This document shows positions 1 to 8,900 of a stretch of DNA of 64,000 bases, piece after piece. The stretch is taken from contig OZ026601.1 of the NCBI GenBank assembly GCA_964020085.1, positions 4,634,335 through 4,698,334 on the forward strand, given 5' to 3'. The translations under genes were made by a program, and so were the position numbers. The notes beneath the pieces are model-generated. The model did not search any database. It saw only the letters and a list, made by a program, of their open reading frames with translations, and was not told the origin of the DNA. Each line of letters opens with the position of its first letter. Within the stretch, counting starts at the first letter, position 1. This DNA comes from Micromussa lordhowensis. Lineage: Eukaryota; Cnidaria; Anthozoa; Scleractinia; Lobophylliidae.

Positions 1-614
1 TTCCCCATTCTAGGACCCCCTCTTCCTTTTATACTTCCTCCTTTTAATGCATCAATAAGCATTGGAATACCAATACTAGCTATTAACGTTCCAATACCAT
101 TACCTACTTGTCGTTGTGTCAGTCGGAAAAGTAAGTCTTCTCCACCTTTATGAGCTCGGGCTAAATCTCCTATTTGTCCTTTAGTCAGTAGATTACCCAA
201 TTGAGCTAACATAAATAGTTTATTATTTGGTACTTGATACATTTGTCCGCCACTAATTTTCTTAACTATTTGACTAGCACCTTCAGAAGCTAACCCTGCT
301 AGAGCAGACAATCCTAGTGTTTTACCGATAGTTGGTGCTACATTCTTTAATACTGGCAATATTGAGCTAAAGATACCAGACCCAGATTGACGCCTGATAT
401 TATACTTTGATATAGTAATTACCATTCCTCGATTAGCTGTTTTGGCCTTAGCGAGTCTCTTAACAGTATTCATTGGCACCATAAGAACATCGGAACCACT
501 TAACGCATTTTTACTAAAGCGTAAACTTATTTCTTCTCTGTGTCTGTAAGCCTTAGTTAGTTTTCGTTTTTGCCCTTCAGAAAGTTTGACAGAAATTTGA
601 TGTAGTTCAGTCAT
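1..614 (-). CDS. Glycine-rich putative virion protein, C-terminus cut by window edge
   Basis: I translated this by hand from the ATG at 614-612. The frame stays open for 204 codons to the window edge, so the gene is partial at its 3' end. The first 70 residues are basic and mixed alpha/beta (begins MTELHQISVKLSEG). A QSGSGIFSS motif at about 76-84 precedes a hydrophobic, alanine/glycine-rich stretch at about 85-115, and a second one (VGNGIGTLIASIGIPMLIDAL) lies at about 170-190, followed by a Gly/Arg-rich tail. I recall this layout from uncharacterised proteins of Polinton/adintovirus-like elements in cnidarians; a membrane-active or internal capsid role, like adenovirus pVI, is inference. 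It is the last gene of the leftward structural cluster. TATATA lies directly before the start. Confidence 0.75.
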   Translation of the reverse strand, partial: MTELHQISVKLSEGQKRKLTKAYRHREEISLRFSKNALSGSDVLMVPMNTVKRLAKAKTANRGMVITISKYNIRRQSGSGIFSSILPVLKNVAPTIGKTLGLSALAGLASEGASQIVKKISGGQMYQVPNNKLFMLAQLGNLLTKGQIGDLARAHKGGEDLLFRLTQRQVGNGIGTLIASIGIPMLIDALKGGSIKGRGGPRMG

Positions 615-680
615 TATATATTATTTAGGGACTTTTTTAAATTCCTAAATAATATTTATTCTATGACTTTGGAATAGTTC
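615..680 (-). promoter_or_regulatory. Intergenic promoter and 3'-end region with hairpin
   Basis: This 66-bp AT-rich gap separates two leftward genes. Next to the downstream start codon, positions 615-620 read TATATA on the minus strand. The arms ATTATTTAGG (620-629) and CCTAAATAAT (644-653) form a 10-bp inverted repeat around a 14-base T-rich loop. On the minus strand an AATAAA polyadenylation-type signal lies at 660-655, just after the stop codon of the upstream gene, so this gene could have its own eukaryotic 3' end. Function is inferred from position only. Confidence 0.45.
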
Positions 681-1403
681 TTATAAATCAGATCCAATAG
701 ATAGAACATCTTCTTCTTCATCATCTAAGATGAAGTTATCGAAAATATCTTCTACTTCTCGATATGATACTTGCATTAATTTTGGTTTTAGAGTAGCTCC
801 AAAAGTTCCTGTTGTAATTGAAAACCAGGAAGCAATAAATTTCACTTTACTTTTTGGACCAATTTTTACTGAATCATATCCTAAATTTTCCCCATCCCAT
901 GTAAAAAATTTTGTAGCTATTCGATCATTTCTAAAAAATAGTGAAAACTCCATCTTTGATGGGTAATCTTGATATACTCTTTCTTCATCAACAATTTTAT
1001 ACGGTTTTTTACAGATTCTTTTCCAAGAACCACCTTGACCGTGTTCATCATATCCCGCTACAGCTTCTCTATGTATTTTTTTATTGTTCTTTAAAGAATA
1101 TAAATAATCAATAAAAAATTCGTCTAATTCTTTGGCTTTTTCTAGATATTCCCCATCACAATTAATTTGCATGCTAGTACCTTGGTAATTACCATCTTTA
1201 TCATAGTTTTCTTTTAAACCGAACGGAGTATATCCTTTATATTTAACAAATAATGTCCTTCCATTGTATAATATTCCAATCTGTGTTCCATTGTGCTTAT
1301 TTGGCTTTGGTTTTCGAAAAGTTATCTTTGAAGTGTCAATATGGAGAAAATCGACTATTTCTTCTTTGTTCTGACTTTCGTTCTGACTCTCTTTAACTCT
1401 CAT
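681..1403 (-). CDS. Putative ssDNA-binding (OB-fold, DUF5871-like) protein
   Basis: The protein has 240 residues. The central region has the pattern I associate with the DUF5871/single-stranded-DNA-binding-like proteins of large DNA viruses: GRTLFVKYKGYTPFGL (48-63), a D-x-GNYQGTSMQI strand (70-80), a helix KELDEFFIDYL (91-101), YPSKMEFSLFF (147-157) and a closing ASWFSITTGTFGATLKPKLMQV region (191-212). The very acidic C-terminus (about 217-232, LDDEEED) resembles the acidic tails of replication SSBs. The first 12 residues contain a direct repeat (SQNESQN). If correct it would coat ssDNA during viral replication in the nucleus. The assignment is from remembered motif order, not a search. It lies between capsid genes in the same transcription direction, with ATATAT abutting the start codon. 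Confidence 0.5.
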   Translation of the reverse strand: MRVKESQNESQNKEEIVDFLHIDTSKITFRKPKPNKHNGTQIGILYNGRTLFVKYKGYTPFGLKENYDKDGNYQGTSMQINCDGEYLEKAKELDEFFIDYLYSLKNNKKIHREAVAGYDEHGQGGSWKRICKKPYKIVDEERVYQDYPSKMEFSLFFRNDRIATKFFTWDGENLGYDSVKIGPKSKVKFIASWFSITTGTFGATLKPKLMQVSYREVEDIFDNFILDDEEEDVLSIGSDL

Positions 1404-1412
1404 ATATATTAT
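1404..1412 (-). promoter_or_regulatory. Start-proximal TATA-type motif
   Basis: The minus-strand sequence is ATAATATAT immediately followed by the ATG at 1403. The same arrangement recurs before most genes of the element. Confidence 0.5.
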
Positions 1413-1441
1413 ATTAAAATATTTTTTCTAAGTATTTTTTT

Positions 1442-2686
1442 TTAGACAATAACTAATTGATCTCCCACTTTATCAACAACAACATCTTCTTCATAGAGAA
1501 CAATTGCATGCACTCGGAAATCAGCAGCTGCTGCTTGTGAGAGGCGAAATCTTACGTTAAGTTGCTTTGGATCTCTGCTTACCTGTTCTGTTTGATAAGT
1601 CAGGTCAAAATATAACATTGGGTAAAGACTCGAAAAATTAGTGATATTGAGCTGAGTACCTGTATTATAATCATTCTTTTTCCATGAATAATTCATTAAA
1701 TCATAATAGATTCTTGTTTTACTTTCTGTATCATATTCAAGTTCTGGATAGAAGACACCATTACCATATTCAAGACGACATGTGCTAAGATGACTATTAT
1801 TATTGGCTGCGTTCAGTTTAAAAGTATCAAAAATATAAGGATTTGCTGACATATCATTGGTCTTAAGTCTCTGGAAGTAGAGGAAAACATGCTGTACTTT
1901 ATCAATACTAGCTGAGATTCTGAAATCACCACTGTTTCTAGTAGTATCTGAACTTTGGTACATTTCTTTGAGGTATTTCCATTTACTGGGTTTTTGGTAT
2001 TCACTGATGAATTTAGACATAAGAGCATCTTTTGGTTCTAGTCGGGGTACCCATAGATAAAAACGATCAATTACTAATCTCAATGTATCAACTGCCCCAT
2101 ATAATACTTCAGCGTCCGGTGTCAGTTCTATTTCAAATTGGAGATCCATTGGAGGTAACAATCGTCCTTCTAATTCTTCGAAAAAAGAATACCTATTTAA
2201 TGGAATACTTGTATTAACATGAGCTCTGTTAGCTGTTAATAAACGCCTACTTTCCAAACCTGTGTTTGTATCATCTGAAGTGGCATCTGTATCTAAATAC
2301 CATAAACTATTTTTGGCTGTACTACGCCCAAAATCATCTGAATATTCTAAAAGATTTTTTGCAAAAGTTACAAGATGAAGATTATCAGTGTCATAGACGA
2401 TTTTTCCTGCACTCTTTATTACCATATGCTTAATTAATGAATGCGATCCATTAATAATTGTTGTTCTGGCGTCTGCATTGTCTCCACCATTTGCTCGAAG
2501 GTCTAATCTGAATCGCACTTCAAAAAAGGCGTTAAACCAATCAAGCATAATACCCCGATCAGTAACATGAAATTTGTATCCTTTCTTATTTTGCTCTTGA
2601 GTATTGGCAGGAGCTCTTATAGCATCTTGAAGACGAAATTGCACTAGTTCGTTTCTCTGTACGTACTCTGGTGATCTAAATGCCAT
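1442..2686 (-). CDS. Double-jelly-roll major capsid protein candidate
   Basis: At 414 residues this is the largest protein of the leftward cluster, and I recognise it as the hexon-like major capsid protein family of Polinton/adintovirus-like elements in cnidarians. Supporting segments are a beta-rich N-terminal half with SLIKHMVIKSAGKIVYDTDN (about 82-101) and KNLLEYSDDFGRS (about 109-121), a conserved SIPLNRYSFFEELEGRLLPP stretch (about 159-178), then a second beta-rich half containing KPSKWKYLKEMY, NPYIFDTF and FYPELEYD. The C-terminus ends in YEEDVVVDKVGDQLVIV. Such proteins trimerise into capsid hexons. It is shorter than many Polinton capsid proteins but undamaged. Neighbours encode penton- and core-like proteins, which fits a morphogenesis module. 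ATATATA precedes the ATG. A distant relative with another capsid role is the alternative. Confidence 0.75.
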   Translation of the reverse strand: MAFRSPEYVQRNELVQFRLQDAIRAPANTQEQNKKGYKFHVTDRGIMLDWFNAFFEVRFRLDLRANGGDNADARTTIINGSHSLIKHMVIKSAGKIVYDTDNLHLVTFAKNLLEYSDDFGRSTAKNSLWYLDTDATSDDTNTGLESRRLLTANRAHVNTSIPLNRYSFFEELEGRLLPPMDLQFEIELTPDAEVLYGAVDTLRLVIDRFYLWVPRLEPKDALMSKFISEYQKPSKWKYLKEMYQSSDTTRNSGDFRISASIDKVQHVFLYFQRLKTNDMSANPYIFDTFKLNAANNNSHLSTCRLEYGNGVFYPELEYDTESKTRIYYDLMNYSWKKNDYNTGTQLNITNFSSLYPMLYFDLTYQTEQVSRDPKQLNVRFRLSQAAAADFRVHAIVLYEEDVVVDKVGDQLVIV

Positions 2687-2700
2687 TATATATTTTTTAT
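2687..2700 (-). promoter_or_regulatory. Start-proximal TATA-type motif
   Basis: The minus-strand sequence ATAAAAAATATATA directly precedes the capsid ATG. It lies in a 30-bp gap, so there is room for only a very short leader if it acts as a promoter. Confidence 0.5.
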
Positions 2701-2716
2701 CAGATTTTTTTTTTCT

Positions 2717-3097
2717 TTAAGAGCGTGCTATTAGATTATTAATCAGTGTATAAACTTCCTCCTGCGTTTTTGGTTTTGCTCTACCTGGCTTTGACTTTGT
2801 TGACTTTGTTGACTTTGTCGCTTTTTTAGACCCTGAGGATAGCCTTTTTCGGATAAGCTCACCAGATCGCTCTATAACTTTATCAGCAGCCTTTTTACCA
2901 ACTCGTTCTCCCGCATGAGCGACACCAGCTTGTATTGCTTTTTTAGCAAATGGTTTTAAAACCTGTCCAGTTAAAGCACTAGCTACCTTTTTTAGTGGTT
3001 TCATAAGATTATCCACTATAATTCCATTGCCACGGTGTTTGTAGACATATCGTCCCATTCTTGGGTGATAAATCTTTTTGAACTCTCTTGACTTCAT
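2717..3097 (-). CDS. Small highly basic core/minor virion protein
   Basis: This 126-residue protein is rich in Lys and Arg. The N-terminus is basic and aromatic (KKIYHPRMGRYVYKHRGNGI, 7-26). Next comes an amphipathic Ala-rich helical region (about 30-90, with ALTGQVLKPFAKKAIQAGVAHAGERVGKKAADKVIERSG in part), then a triple KST repeat and a KPGRAKPK patch (about 96-110). A short C-terminal helix ends in LINNLIARS. The composition fits a DNA-condensing core protein or a membrane-active minor protein comparable in role to adenovirus pX/pVII/pVI; no homology is claimed. The GNGI sequence near residue 24 resembles motifs in two neighbouring virion proteins and may be a processing site. It lies 6 bp downstream of the penton-like gene. 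Confidence 0.65.
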   Translation of the reverse strand: MKSREFKKIYHPRMGRYVYKHRGNGIIVDNLMKPLKKVASALTGQVLKPFAKKAIQAGVAHAGERVGKKAADKVIERSGELIRKRLSSGSKKATKSTKSTKSKPGRAKPKTQEEVYTLINNLIARS

Positions 3098-3106
3098 ATA
3101 TAATTA
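3098..3106 (-). promoter_or_regulatory. TATA-type motif overlapping the upstream stop codon
   Basis: On the minus strand the stop TAA (3106-3104) of the penton-like gene runs directly into TTATAT and the next ATG (3097). With a 6-bp gap, the two genes must either share a transcript or have the second promoter inside the first gene. Confidence 0.45.
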
Positions 3107-3871
3107 AAATGGAACTTTTTTTAAGATTAATGAAAATGCAGTGTCAGCATGATTTAAATAGACTGGTCTTCTTAAGCCATCAGTTACATAGATTCGAACG
3201 CTTGAAACTCTTGTTTTATTGATAGGATTGTATATAACACGACGCGGTTCAAGGGTAAAATTGTAAGAAGGTCTCAGCGTTCCTGTACCAAAACTAAAAA
3301 CAATATCTGATTCTCTCCCATCTACTAATGAATCAGAGACTAAATCACAATGAATATTTAAGACATCTGTATCTTCTGATAGGTTAGGTACTTTGGGGCT
3401 AACGTTTCTCTCATCTCTTAAGATCACCTTATCGAATCCTATTAGTTTACCAAAATTAGATTTACGCAGGTCAAGCTGATAGTTAGCGTCTAAAGTCACT
3501 AAGACTCTAAAAGTTGGTTCATCAAAAGTCACCGTAATTGGAAATTCTTCATCACCATCACCGCGGACTGTTTTAGTCTTTTCCTTAATGTAATTATCAA
3601 TATCAGTGTAATCCCAAACTCCTTTTGGAAAATCAATATCTGTAAATGTTTTCCCACCGTCTTTACTGTAAGCTATCTTTTGATTGCTATAACCAGAATT
3701 TATATTTGTCCATGTAAAAGCCATTGAAATAATTTTATTAAAACCAATATACCAAATCCCATCACTGTGTTCATAGTCCAGCGTTCTAGAAAACCTTGTA
3801 GTAAAATCACCAGGTCGATTACCAGGTTCATCTTTAACTGCAAAACTGCTTAATGAGATTTCTCTCTCCAT
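3104..3871 (-). CDS. Penton-type minor capsid protein (single jelly roll)
   Basis: The protein has 255 residues and is almost entirely beta-strand-like. Segments I associate with Polinton/adintovirus minor capsid (vertex) proteins are FPKGVWDYTDIDNYIKEK (about 82-99), NYQLDLRKSNFGKLIGFDK (about 129-147), NIHCDLVSDSLVDGRESDIVFSF, with PRRVIYNPINKTRVSSVRIYV and a closing AFSLILKKV strand. Five copies per vertex would close the capsid and could anchor the fibres. It sits directly upstream of the core-like gene and two genes from the major capsid candidate. The start at 3871 has a weaker TATA-type motif (TTAGTAT) before it. The gene is intact, so selection or recent insertion is likely. Confidence 0.75.
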   Translation of the reverse strand: MEREISLSSFAVKDEPGNRPGDFTTRFSRTLDYEHSDGIWYIGFNKIISMAFTWTNINSGYSNQKIAYSKDGGKTFTDIDFPKGVWDYTDIDNYIKEKTKTVRGDGDEEFPITVTFDEPTFRVLVTLDANYQLDLRKSNFGKLIGFDKVILRDERNVSPKVPNLSEDTDVLNIHCDLVSDSLVDGRESDIVFSFGTGTLRPSYNFTLEPRRVIYNPINKTRVSSVRIYVTDGLRRPVYLNHADTAFSLILKKVPF

Positions 3872-3921
3872 ATACTAATGTAAATAATATTTACTAAACC
3901 CCGAAATATTTTTTGATAATG

Positions 3922-4962
3922 CTAAATAGCAAAATATTTTTTGACTAACTTTTGATATTGCGACTTATTGATTGATTTTGTTCTTAATAGAGTGTCTAAG
4001 ATAGTTTGACCCATATTTCTCATCTTGACACTTGTATTGCCTGCTTCCATTTCGCCAATAATTAGTGTTAATTTCTTTAGTAATTCTTGAGCATCATTAT
4101 AGAAATAGACACCACTTCCCCTCTTGACACCACTTCCCTTTGTACTTTTCTTTTTCTGTACTTTTAGATAGTCTCTATATTCTTGAATAGGTTTTAGTCT
4201 ACTATCTGCAAATTTATGAGCCATATCCTTTTCTCGCTCTAGCTTTTCTATTACATCTTTTGGCAATCCTTTTTTTATGGCTTGTTTTAGTCTATTAGTT
4301 GTATTTGTCTTAAATTTACTTGTAATACTGCTTATTTCAGAATTTGCTCTTTTTATGTTACTCTCGAGATATTTACTACGTTTAACTGGTGTCATTTCTG
4401 TTTGGGATAATCTCATTTCAACATCATCATAATTAGGAAGATTTGCACTATCTAAAATCCTATTAATATCTCCTCTATCTAAATCTTCATCATCATCATC
4501 ATCATCAGGTGGTGCTTCAATTGCTAAAGGTCCTTCTTCCACAAAAGAATATTCTGGTGGTAAAGATTCATCTCCTCCTAGATTCCAAAAACTAGGATCC
4601 ATTTCATATTTTGGTGGCGCGCCTTTAGGTATTATTTGTTTTTCTGCCTGGGGCGCTACGTAATCTTGGAGATCTAATAATCCTTCTACATCCATATCTT
4701 CATATGGATCTACTTCTGGTGCATAATCAATTTCATCTGGTTTACCCGCTGGGGCAGGACGTATTCTCATTTGCGGTCTATTCTTAGGCTTTTGTGCCTT
4801 TAACCCATCTATGATTTCATCTAGTCTAAATGATTTTGTTATCCGCTGGTCTGAAGTCTTACTCTTTATCTTCTCTTCAGTGATCTCATCATAAAGCTGA
4901 TTCTTCATCCTTCCAGTCTCAGTCCGTTTCTGAGCTAATCGTTTCCAATTTGAGAGACTCAT
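3922..4962 (-). CDS. PPxY-containing virion protein with conserved C-terminal helical domain
   Basis: The protein has 346 residues and is largely disordered. It has a basic N-terminus, a proline-rich middle with two PPxY motifs (PPKY 116-119 and PPEY 135-138), an acidic run (153-161), a charged helical region (about 180-270) and a glycine hinge with two GSGV copies (277-280, 282-285). The C-terminal domain begins YFYNDAQELLKKL (286-298) and ends in a positively charged helix. That domain recurs, in my recollection, in uncharacterised proteins of cnidarian and bivalve Polinton-like elements. PPxY motifs recruit Nedd4-type ubiquitin ligases in several animal viruses, including adenovirus through pVI; that role here is inference. 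It heads the leftward cluster and diverges from the packaging ATPase across a 70-bp spacer. Confidence 0.7.
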   Translation of the reverse strand: MSLSNWKRLAQKRTETGRMKNQLYDEITEEKIKSKTSDQRITKSFRLDEIIDGLKAQKPKNRPQMRIRPAPAGKPDEIDYAPEVDPYEDMDVEGLLDLQDYVAPQAEKQIIPKGAPPKYEMDPSFWNLGGDESLPPEYSFVEEGPLAIEAPPDDDDDDEDLDRGDINRILDSANLPNYDDVEMRLSQTEMTPVKRSKYLESNIKRANSEISSITSKFKTNTTNRLKQAIKKGLPKDVIEKLEREKDMAHKFADSRLKPIQEYRDYLKVQKKKSTKGSGVKRGSGVYFYNDAQELLKKLTLIIGEMEAGNTSVKMRNMGQTILDTLLRTKSINKSQYQKLVKKYFAI

Positions 4963-5032
4963 ATAATATTTATATTTTTTATATTATGCGAAATAATATG
5001 CGATATTTATTTAAAAAATATTAATTATATAG
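4963..5032. promoter_or_regulatory. Divergent promoter region between the two gene clusters
   Basis: This 70-bp, roughly 85-90% AT spacer lies between two divergent ATGs. The leftward start is preceded by ATATTAT (4969-4963 on the minus strand) and the rightward start by TATATAG (5026-5032). A GCGAAATAATATGCGATAT segment near the middle contains a direct repeat of ATGCGA-like words. It is the only place from which both transcription units can be driven. Confidence 0.6.
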
Positions 5033-5668
5033 ATGAAAATTCCTAATTATGATTCAGCTTCTAATAATGACCGCAATTTCAAACGACTGCTACCTTATAT
5101 GCCTTCAGACACTTTTCGAATGTTAATTTGTGGACCAAGCGGTTGTGGTAAAACTAACGTTCTTATGCATATGCTTTATAATCTACTCTACTATGATAAG
5201 ATTTACTTGTTTTCTAAAAATCTCGAGCAACCGAAGTACAGACAACTATTAGAAACATTTCGACCCATTTCAGAAGAGGTTGGTTATGATGTCATAGAAG
5301 AGAGTAATGGTGATGTCATTCCTCTGGAAAGCCTAGACCACGATAATCAAAAAATAGTTATCTTTGATGACTTTGCTTGTGAACGAAACCAAAAACCTCT
5401 CATTGAATATTTTATTGGTGGCCGTCATAAAAATTGCAGTGTAATCTATTTAAGTCAATCTTATTATCTCACTCCCAAAGACATCAGGTTGAATTGCTCT
5501 CATTTTTGTATTTTTGACTCTCCAAGTAATGCAGAGACAGCAAGAATGTGTAAAGAAGTCAATGTACCTAAGAAGCGATTCGAGAGTGCGACTAGTGAGC
5601 CTTATAGTTTTGCGTACATTGATAAGACTAAAAAGACAATTAGAAAAAATTTCAATGAAAATATATAG
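5033..5668 (+). CDS. Viral genome-packaging ATPase (A32/FtsK-HerA type)
   Basis: The protein has 211 residues. Walker A is GPSGCGKTN (34-42), followed by a short helix. Walker B is IVIFDDF (108-114). A polar strand YLSQSYY (139-145) sits where the sensor motif lies, and GGRH (129-132) offers an arginine-finger candidate. Length and motif spacing fit the compact packaging ATPases of Polintons, adintoviruses and other double-jelly-roll viruses, which pump DNA into preformed capsids. It is the first gene of the rightward cluster and faces the capsid genes, the usual morphogenesis neighbourhood. The last codons contain a TATATA motif that may serve the next gene. Confidence 0.9.
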   Translation: MKIPNYDSASNNDRNFKRLLPYMPSDTFRMLICGPSGCGKTNVLMHMLYNLLYYDKIYLFSKNLEQPKYRQLLETFRPISEEVGYDVIEESNGDVIPLESLDHDNQKIVIFDDFACERNQKPLIEYFIGGRHKNCSVIYLSQSYYLTPKDIRLNCSHFCIFDSPSNAETARMCKEVNVPKKRFESATSEPYSFAYIDKTKKTIRKNFNENI

Positions 5669-5669
5669 G
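5661..5669 (+). promoter_or_regulatory. TATA-type motif inside the ATPase 3' end
   Basis: ATATATA (5661-5667) overlaps the last codons and stop of the ATPase gene and lies 2 bases before the ATG at 5670. It matches the pattern before the other starts and supports that start over the upstream in-frame ATG at 5655. Confidence 0.4.
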
Positions 5670-5894
5670 ATGGATAGAATTAGTTTGCCGAGAAGATTAA
5701 CACACGAAATATTTAATGTGTTTAATGAGATAAATTTTTTATTAGAGAATCTTACTAGTAAAATAGAATGTTTAAAAGAAGTTGAAAAAAAATACAACGA
5801 ATCTATTTCTGATGAAATATTATTATTAATTAAAAATCTCAAAATGTTAGATTCTGATTACTTAAGAGATAAAGAAGAAGAAGAAGAAATTTAA
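5670..5894 (+). CDS. Small coiled-coil protein of unknown function
   Basis: The protein has 74 residues from the ATG at 5670. An in-frame ATG at 5655 would add five residues and overlap the ATPase gene by 14 bases. It is predominantly helical with heptad-like hydrophobic spacing (about 12-62: IFNVFNEINFLLENLTSKIE, then LLLIKNLKML), a basic N-terminus and a Glu-only run before the final Ile. I do not recognise a family. It fills the space between ATPase and fibre genes, so a scaffold or fibre-assembly chaperone is possible but unproven. The glutamate tail is encoded by GAAGAA slippage-prone repeats. Codon use matches its neighbours. Confidence 0.6.
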   Translation: MDRISLPRRLTHEIFNVFNEINFLLENLTSKIECLKEVEKKYNESISDEILLLIKNLKMLDSDYLRDKEEEEEI

Positions 5895-5900
5895 TTTAGT

Positions 5901-5909
5901 ATATTATAT
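5901..5909 (+). promoter_or_regulatory. Start-proximal TATA-type motif
   Basis: ATATTATAT runs directly into the ATGGG start of the long fibre gene. The second fibre gene has the same TATAT-ATGGG start region. Confidence 0.5.
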
Positions 5910-8900
5910 ATGGGTTTTAGCAATGGACAACTTGAATCAACATCAGCAACTGGAAGAGGTGAAAAAGGTGATCCTGGTTTACCTGGAATTGGATTTAGTC
6001 TAACTGATGATGGTAATTTTGATATTGATAGTAAGCGATTAACTGAAGTAGCCCTTCCTATCGATAATAATGATGCAGCAACAAAAGAGTATGTAGATAA
6101 TAACCTACCAGCTATTGATTTGTCACCTTATCTGAAAAGAGATGGAACAACTTCAATGACTGGTCATTTAAATATGAATAATCATAAGATTAGTGATTTA
6201 GAAGATGCTACTAATGATAATGATGCTGTACCTCTAAAACAATTAAAGGAGATGACAACAGATCATAGGACAAATTATCATTTGCAACCTAGTTTTACTT
6301 TTTATAAAGATTTTGGTGATAAAGCAGAATTAACTAAAGTCTCTATACCTATTCCTGGGCACACTGATCATTTTGAACTATTAGAAGCGCCTCGAGAAGG
6401 GACGCAATCTGGTTATGCTTATTCTACTGTTCGACTAGTGAACAATTTAGAAATAGATCCTAATTATTCTATCGTTTTTGAAATATTTGGATATGATGGA
6501 ACAAATATAGTTACAGATGGTGATTCAGATAGGCTATTATTTACAAATGTCACTGGTAATGCAAACATAATTGATTTTAGTCATGATTGGTTTAGCAATT
6601 ACGCAAAAGCTTACATAATATTTAATAGTTCTAAAAGAGATGTGAACATCCGTTTACAATTTCGATATTATGGTTCCAGTAGCTCTAATTTTAAATTTCT
6701 ATTTTTTAGTAGATGTGTCAAAGGAATACAAAGGACTAGTTTTGATCATAGATTATTTAATGTTAAAAGTACTGATTTTTCAGGAACAATATTAAATTTT
6801 GAACCGATAAATATGAATAATGAAAAGATAATCAATATTGGTAATCCTACAGACCCTAAAGATGCAACAACCAAAGAATATGTTGACGATGAAGACGCTA
6901 AACAGGATATTGCTATTAATGATTTATCTTCTAGAAAAGCAGATAGGTCAGAAGTATTACTCCTAAACGGAAGCCAAAACATGACTGGTAATCTTTCTAT
7001 GAATGGAAATAGGATTCTTAGCTTGCCTATTCCAACTGGGCCGCAGCAACCTGTGACAAAGACTTATTTAGAAAGTCAAATTGCTTCCATACCACAGCCT
7101 GATTTAAGTCTTTATCTCAAAGTAGATGGTTCACGCGCTATGACAGGAGATCTCAATATTGGTAGTAAAAAAATAACAGATTTAGAGACTCAAGATGATG
7201 TCCCAATCATTGATTACCCTAATGCTTTAAAAGATTCTAAAATGGCTGTTAATAAACTTTATGTCAATGAAAACTTTTTAAAATTAAAAGGTGATGACTA
7301 TGACTTAAAAGGTAAACGGATAAAAAATACTGAACCATATGGTGTAAATACTTTTGATACAAATGATTTAGTCTCCAAGGCATATGTCCAAGCAGAAATA
7401 AGTAAGCTACCTACAGATGTATTAAAATTGGATGGTTCACGCGCTATGACTGGAAGTCTCCAAATGGGTGATAATGCTATCACTGGAATTAGGAGTAGTT
7501 CAGCAGATAATGCAGCCCTAACAGTTGGTGGCGCAAAATCTACTTATCTACCACTTTTAGGAGATAGAGGTATGGAAGGAGATCTCAATATGGGGGGTAA
7601 TGCAATTATAAATATAAAACCTTTTGTTGAAGATGATTCAAGTCAAGCTGCACAAAATGCTCAATCTAATTATGTTATTAACTTTGGATATTTTCACGGA
7701 CAAAGAGGAGATTTAAAAAGAGAAATAAATGATGTCTCTGCAGCAGCGCTTAATAGAAAAAATCCTGATCCGATGGAAGACTCCATTGATATGGCTAATC
7801 ATAGCATTATCCGCTTGAAAGATCCAAAGTCATCAGATAGCTTTCACGCTTCCACTGTTAACTATGTTAATAGGACAATTACTGATAATAACGCTGTAAT
7901 TAACACTTTGATTACAGATAAAGTCAATGAATCTGAAGCACTTAATATAAAAGCAAACCGACAAGAGAATGAATTCTCTTTTGTCATGGATGATGACCTA
8001 TTTAAAGAAGATGATGATGATATTACTAAAGCTGGAAAAAAAGATAGAGATTTTTATCAAATTAAACGAGAGACTTATCGATTTAAAATTAAGTATGATG
8101 ATTCCATCCATTATTATAGTACACGATTAACTATTGATTTAAAATCGTTAGATTTAGGTGAGTATACATTAGCATTTGAAATGTATTATGGTAATAAAGT
8201 GGATAAAGATGAAGTGGTTGTTAACGCTGTTAGTGATACTTTGAATGTATCACGTAATAATACAAATACTTTTTCCGATCACAGTAGAACAATTATCAAT
8301 TTTCGTAAATATGGAAACATTGGGATTATTGTTTTAGATATTGATTTAACTTTAAAGTATAAGAGTGGTGAAACTTATGATTTTTTCACAAACATCTTTG
8401 TAGTCGTTTATGGAGTAAGTGGTCATCAGAATGACGTTGACTCGCGAATTTGGGATAGATTCTATACCATCAGAAACAAAATCATCTATTATGAAGCACC
8501 TATTAATATGGGTAATCGACAAATAAAAGGATTAATTGATGGAAATGAAAACAGTGATGCTGTTAATGTGAAACAACTGAATGAAACAGAAGATAATATG
8601 GTAAAATATGTTAATGGAGAAATTGTAAAAGTAAATACTGAAATAGCAAAAGAAAATCCTACTATTAATGAAAATAAAAATTTTATAGAAATAATAGTAA
8701 AATATATATTAAGTAATAATTCAAAGATTTCTTTAATAAAAGATTTGTATTTTTCTGATAGTAATGAAGGTAGAACACCAAATACATATGCGTTTGTAAC
8801 TACTGGTGATAACACAGGTGATTTAACTTTTTATTATGTCTTCCAGCATAGTGCAATTACTAATAATGTAATGGCTGTACATTTTGATATTAAGAATAAA

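Noticed and set aside
620..653. Bacterial-type terminator reading of the hairpin
   Set aside because: Stem is AT-rich and the context is eukaryotic; a regulatory or chance palindrome is more likely.
5514..5669. Longer 126-codon version of the small coiled-coil gene
   Set aside because: Its first 47-52 codons lie inside the ATPase gene in another frame. The start at 5670 (or 5655) fits the spacing and upstream motif better.
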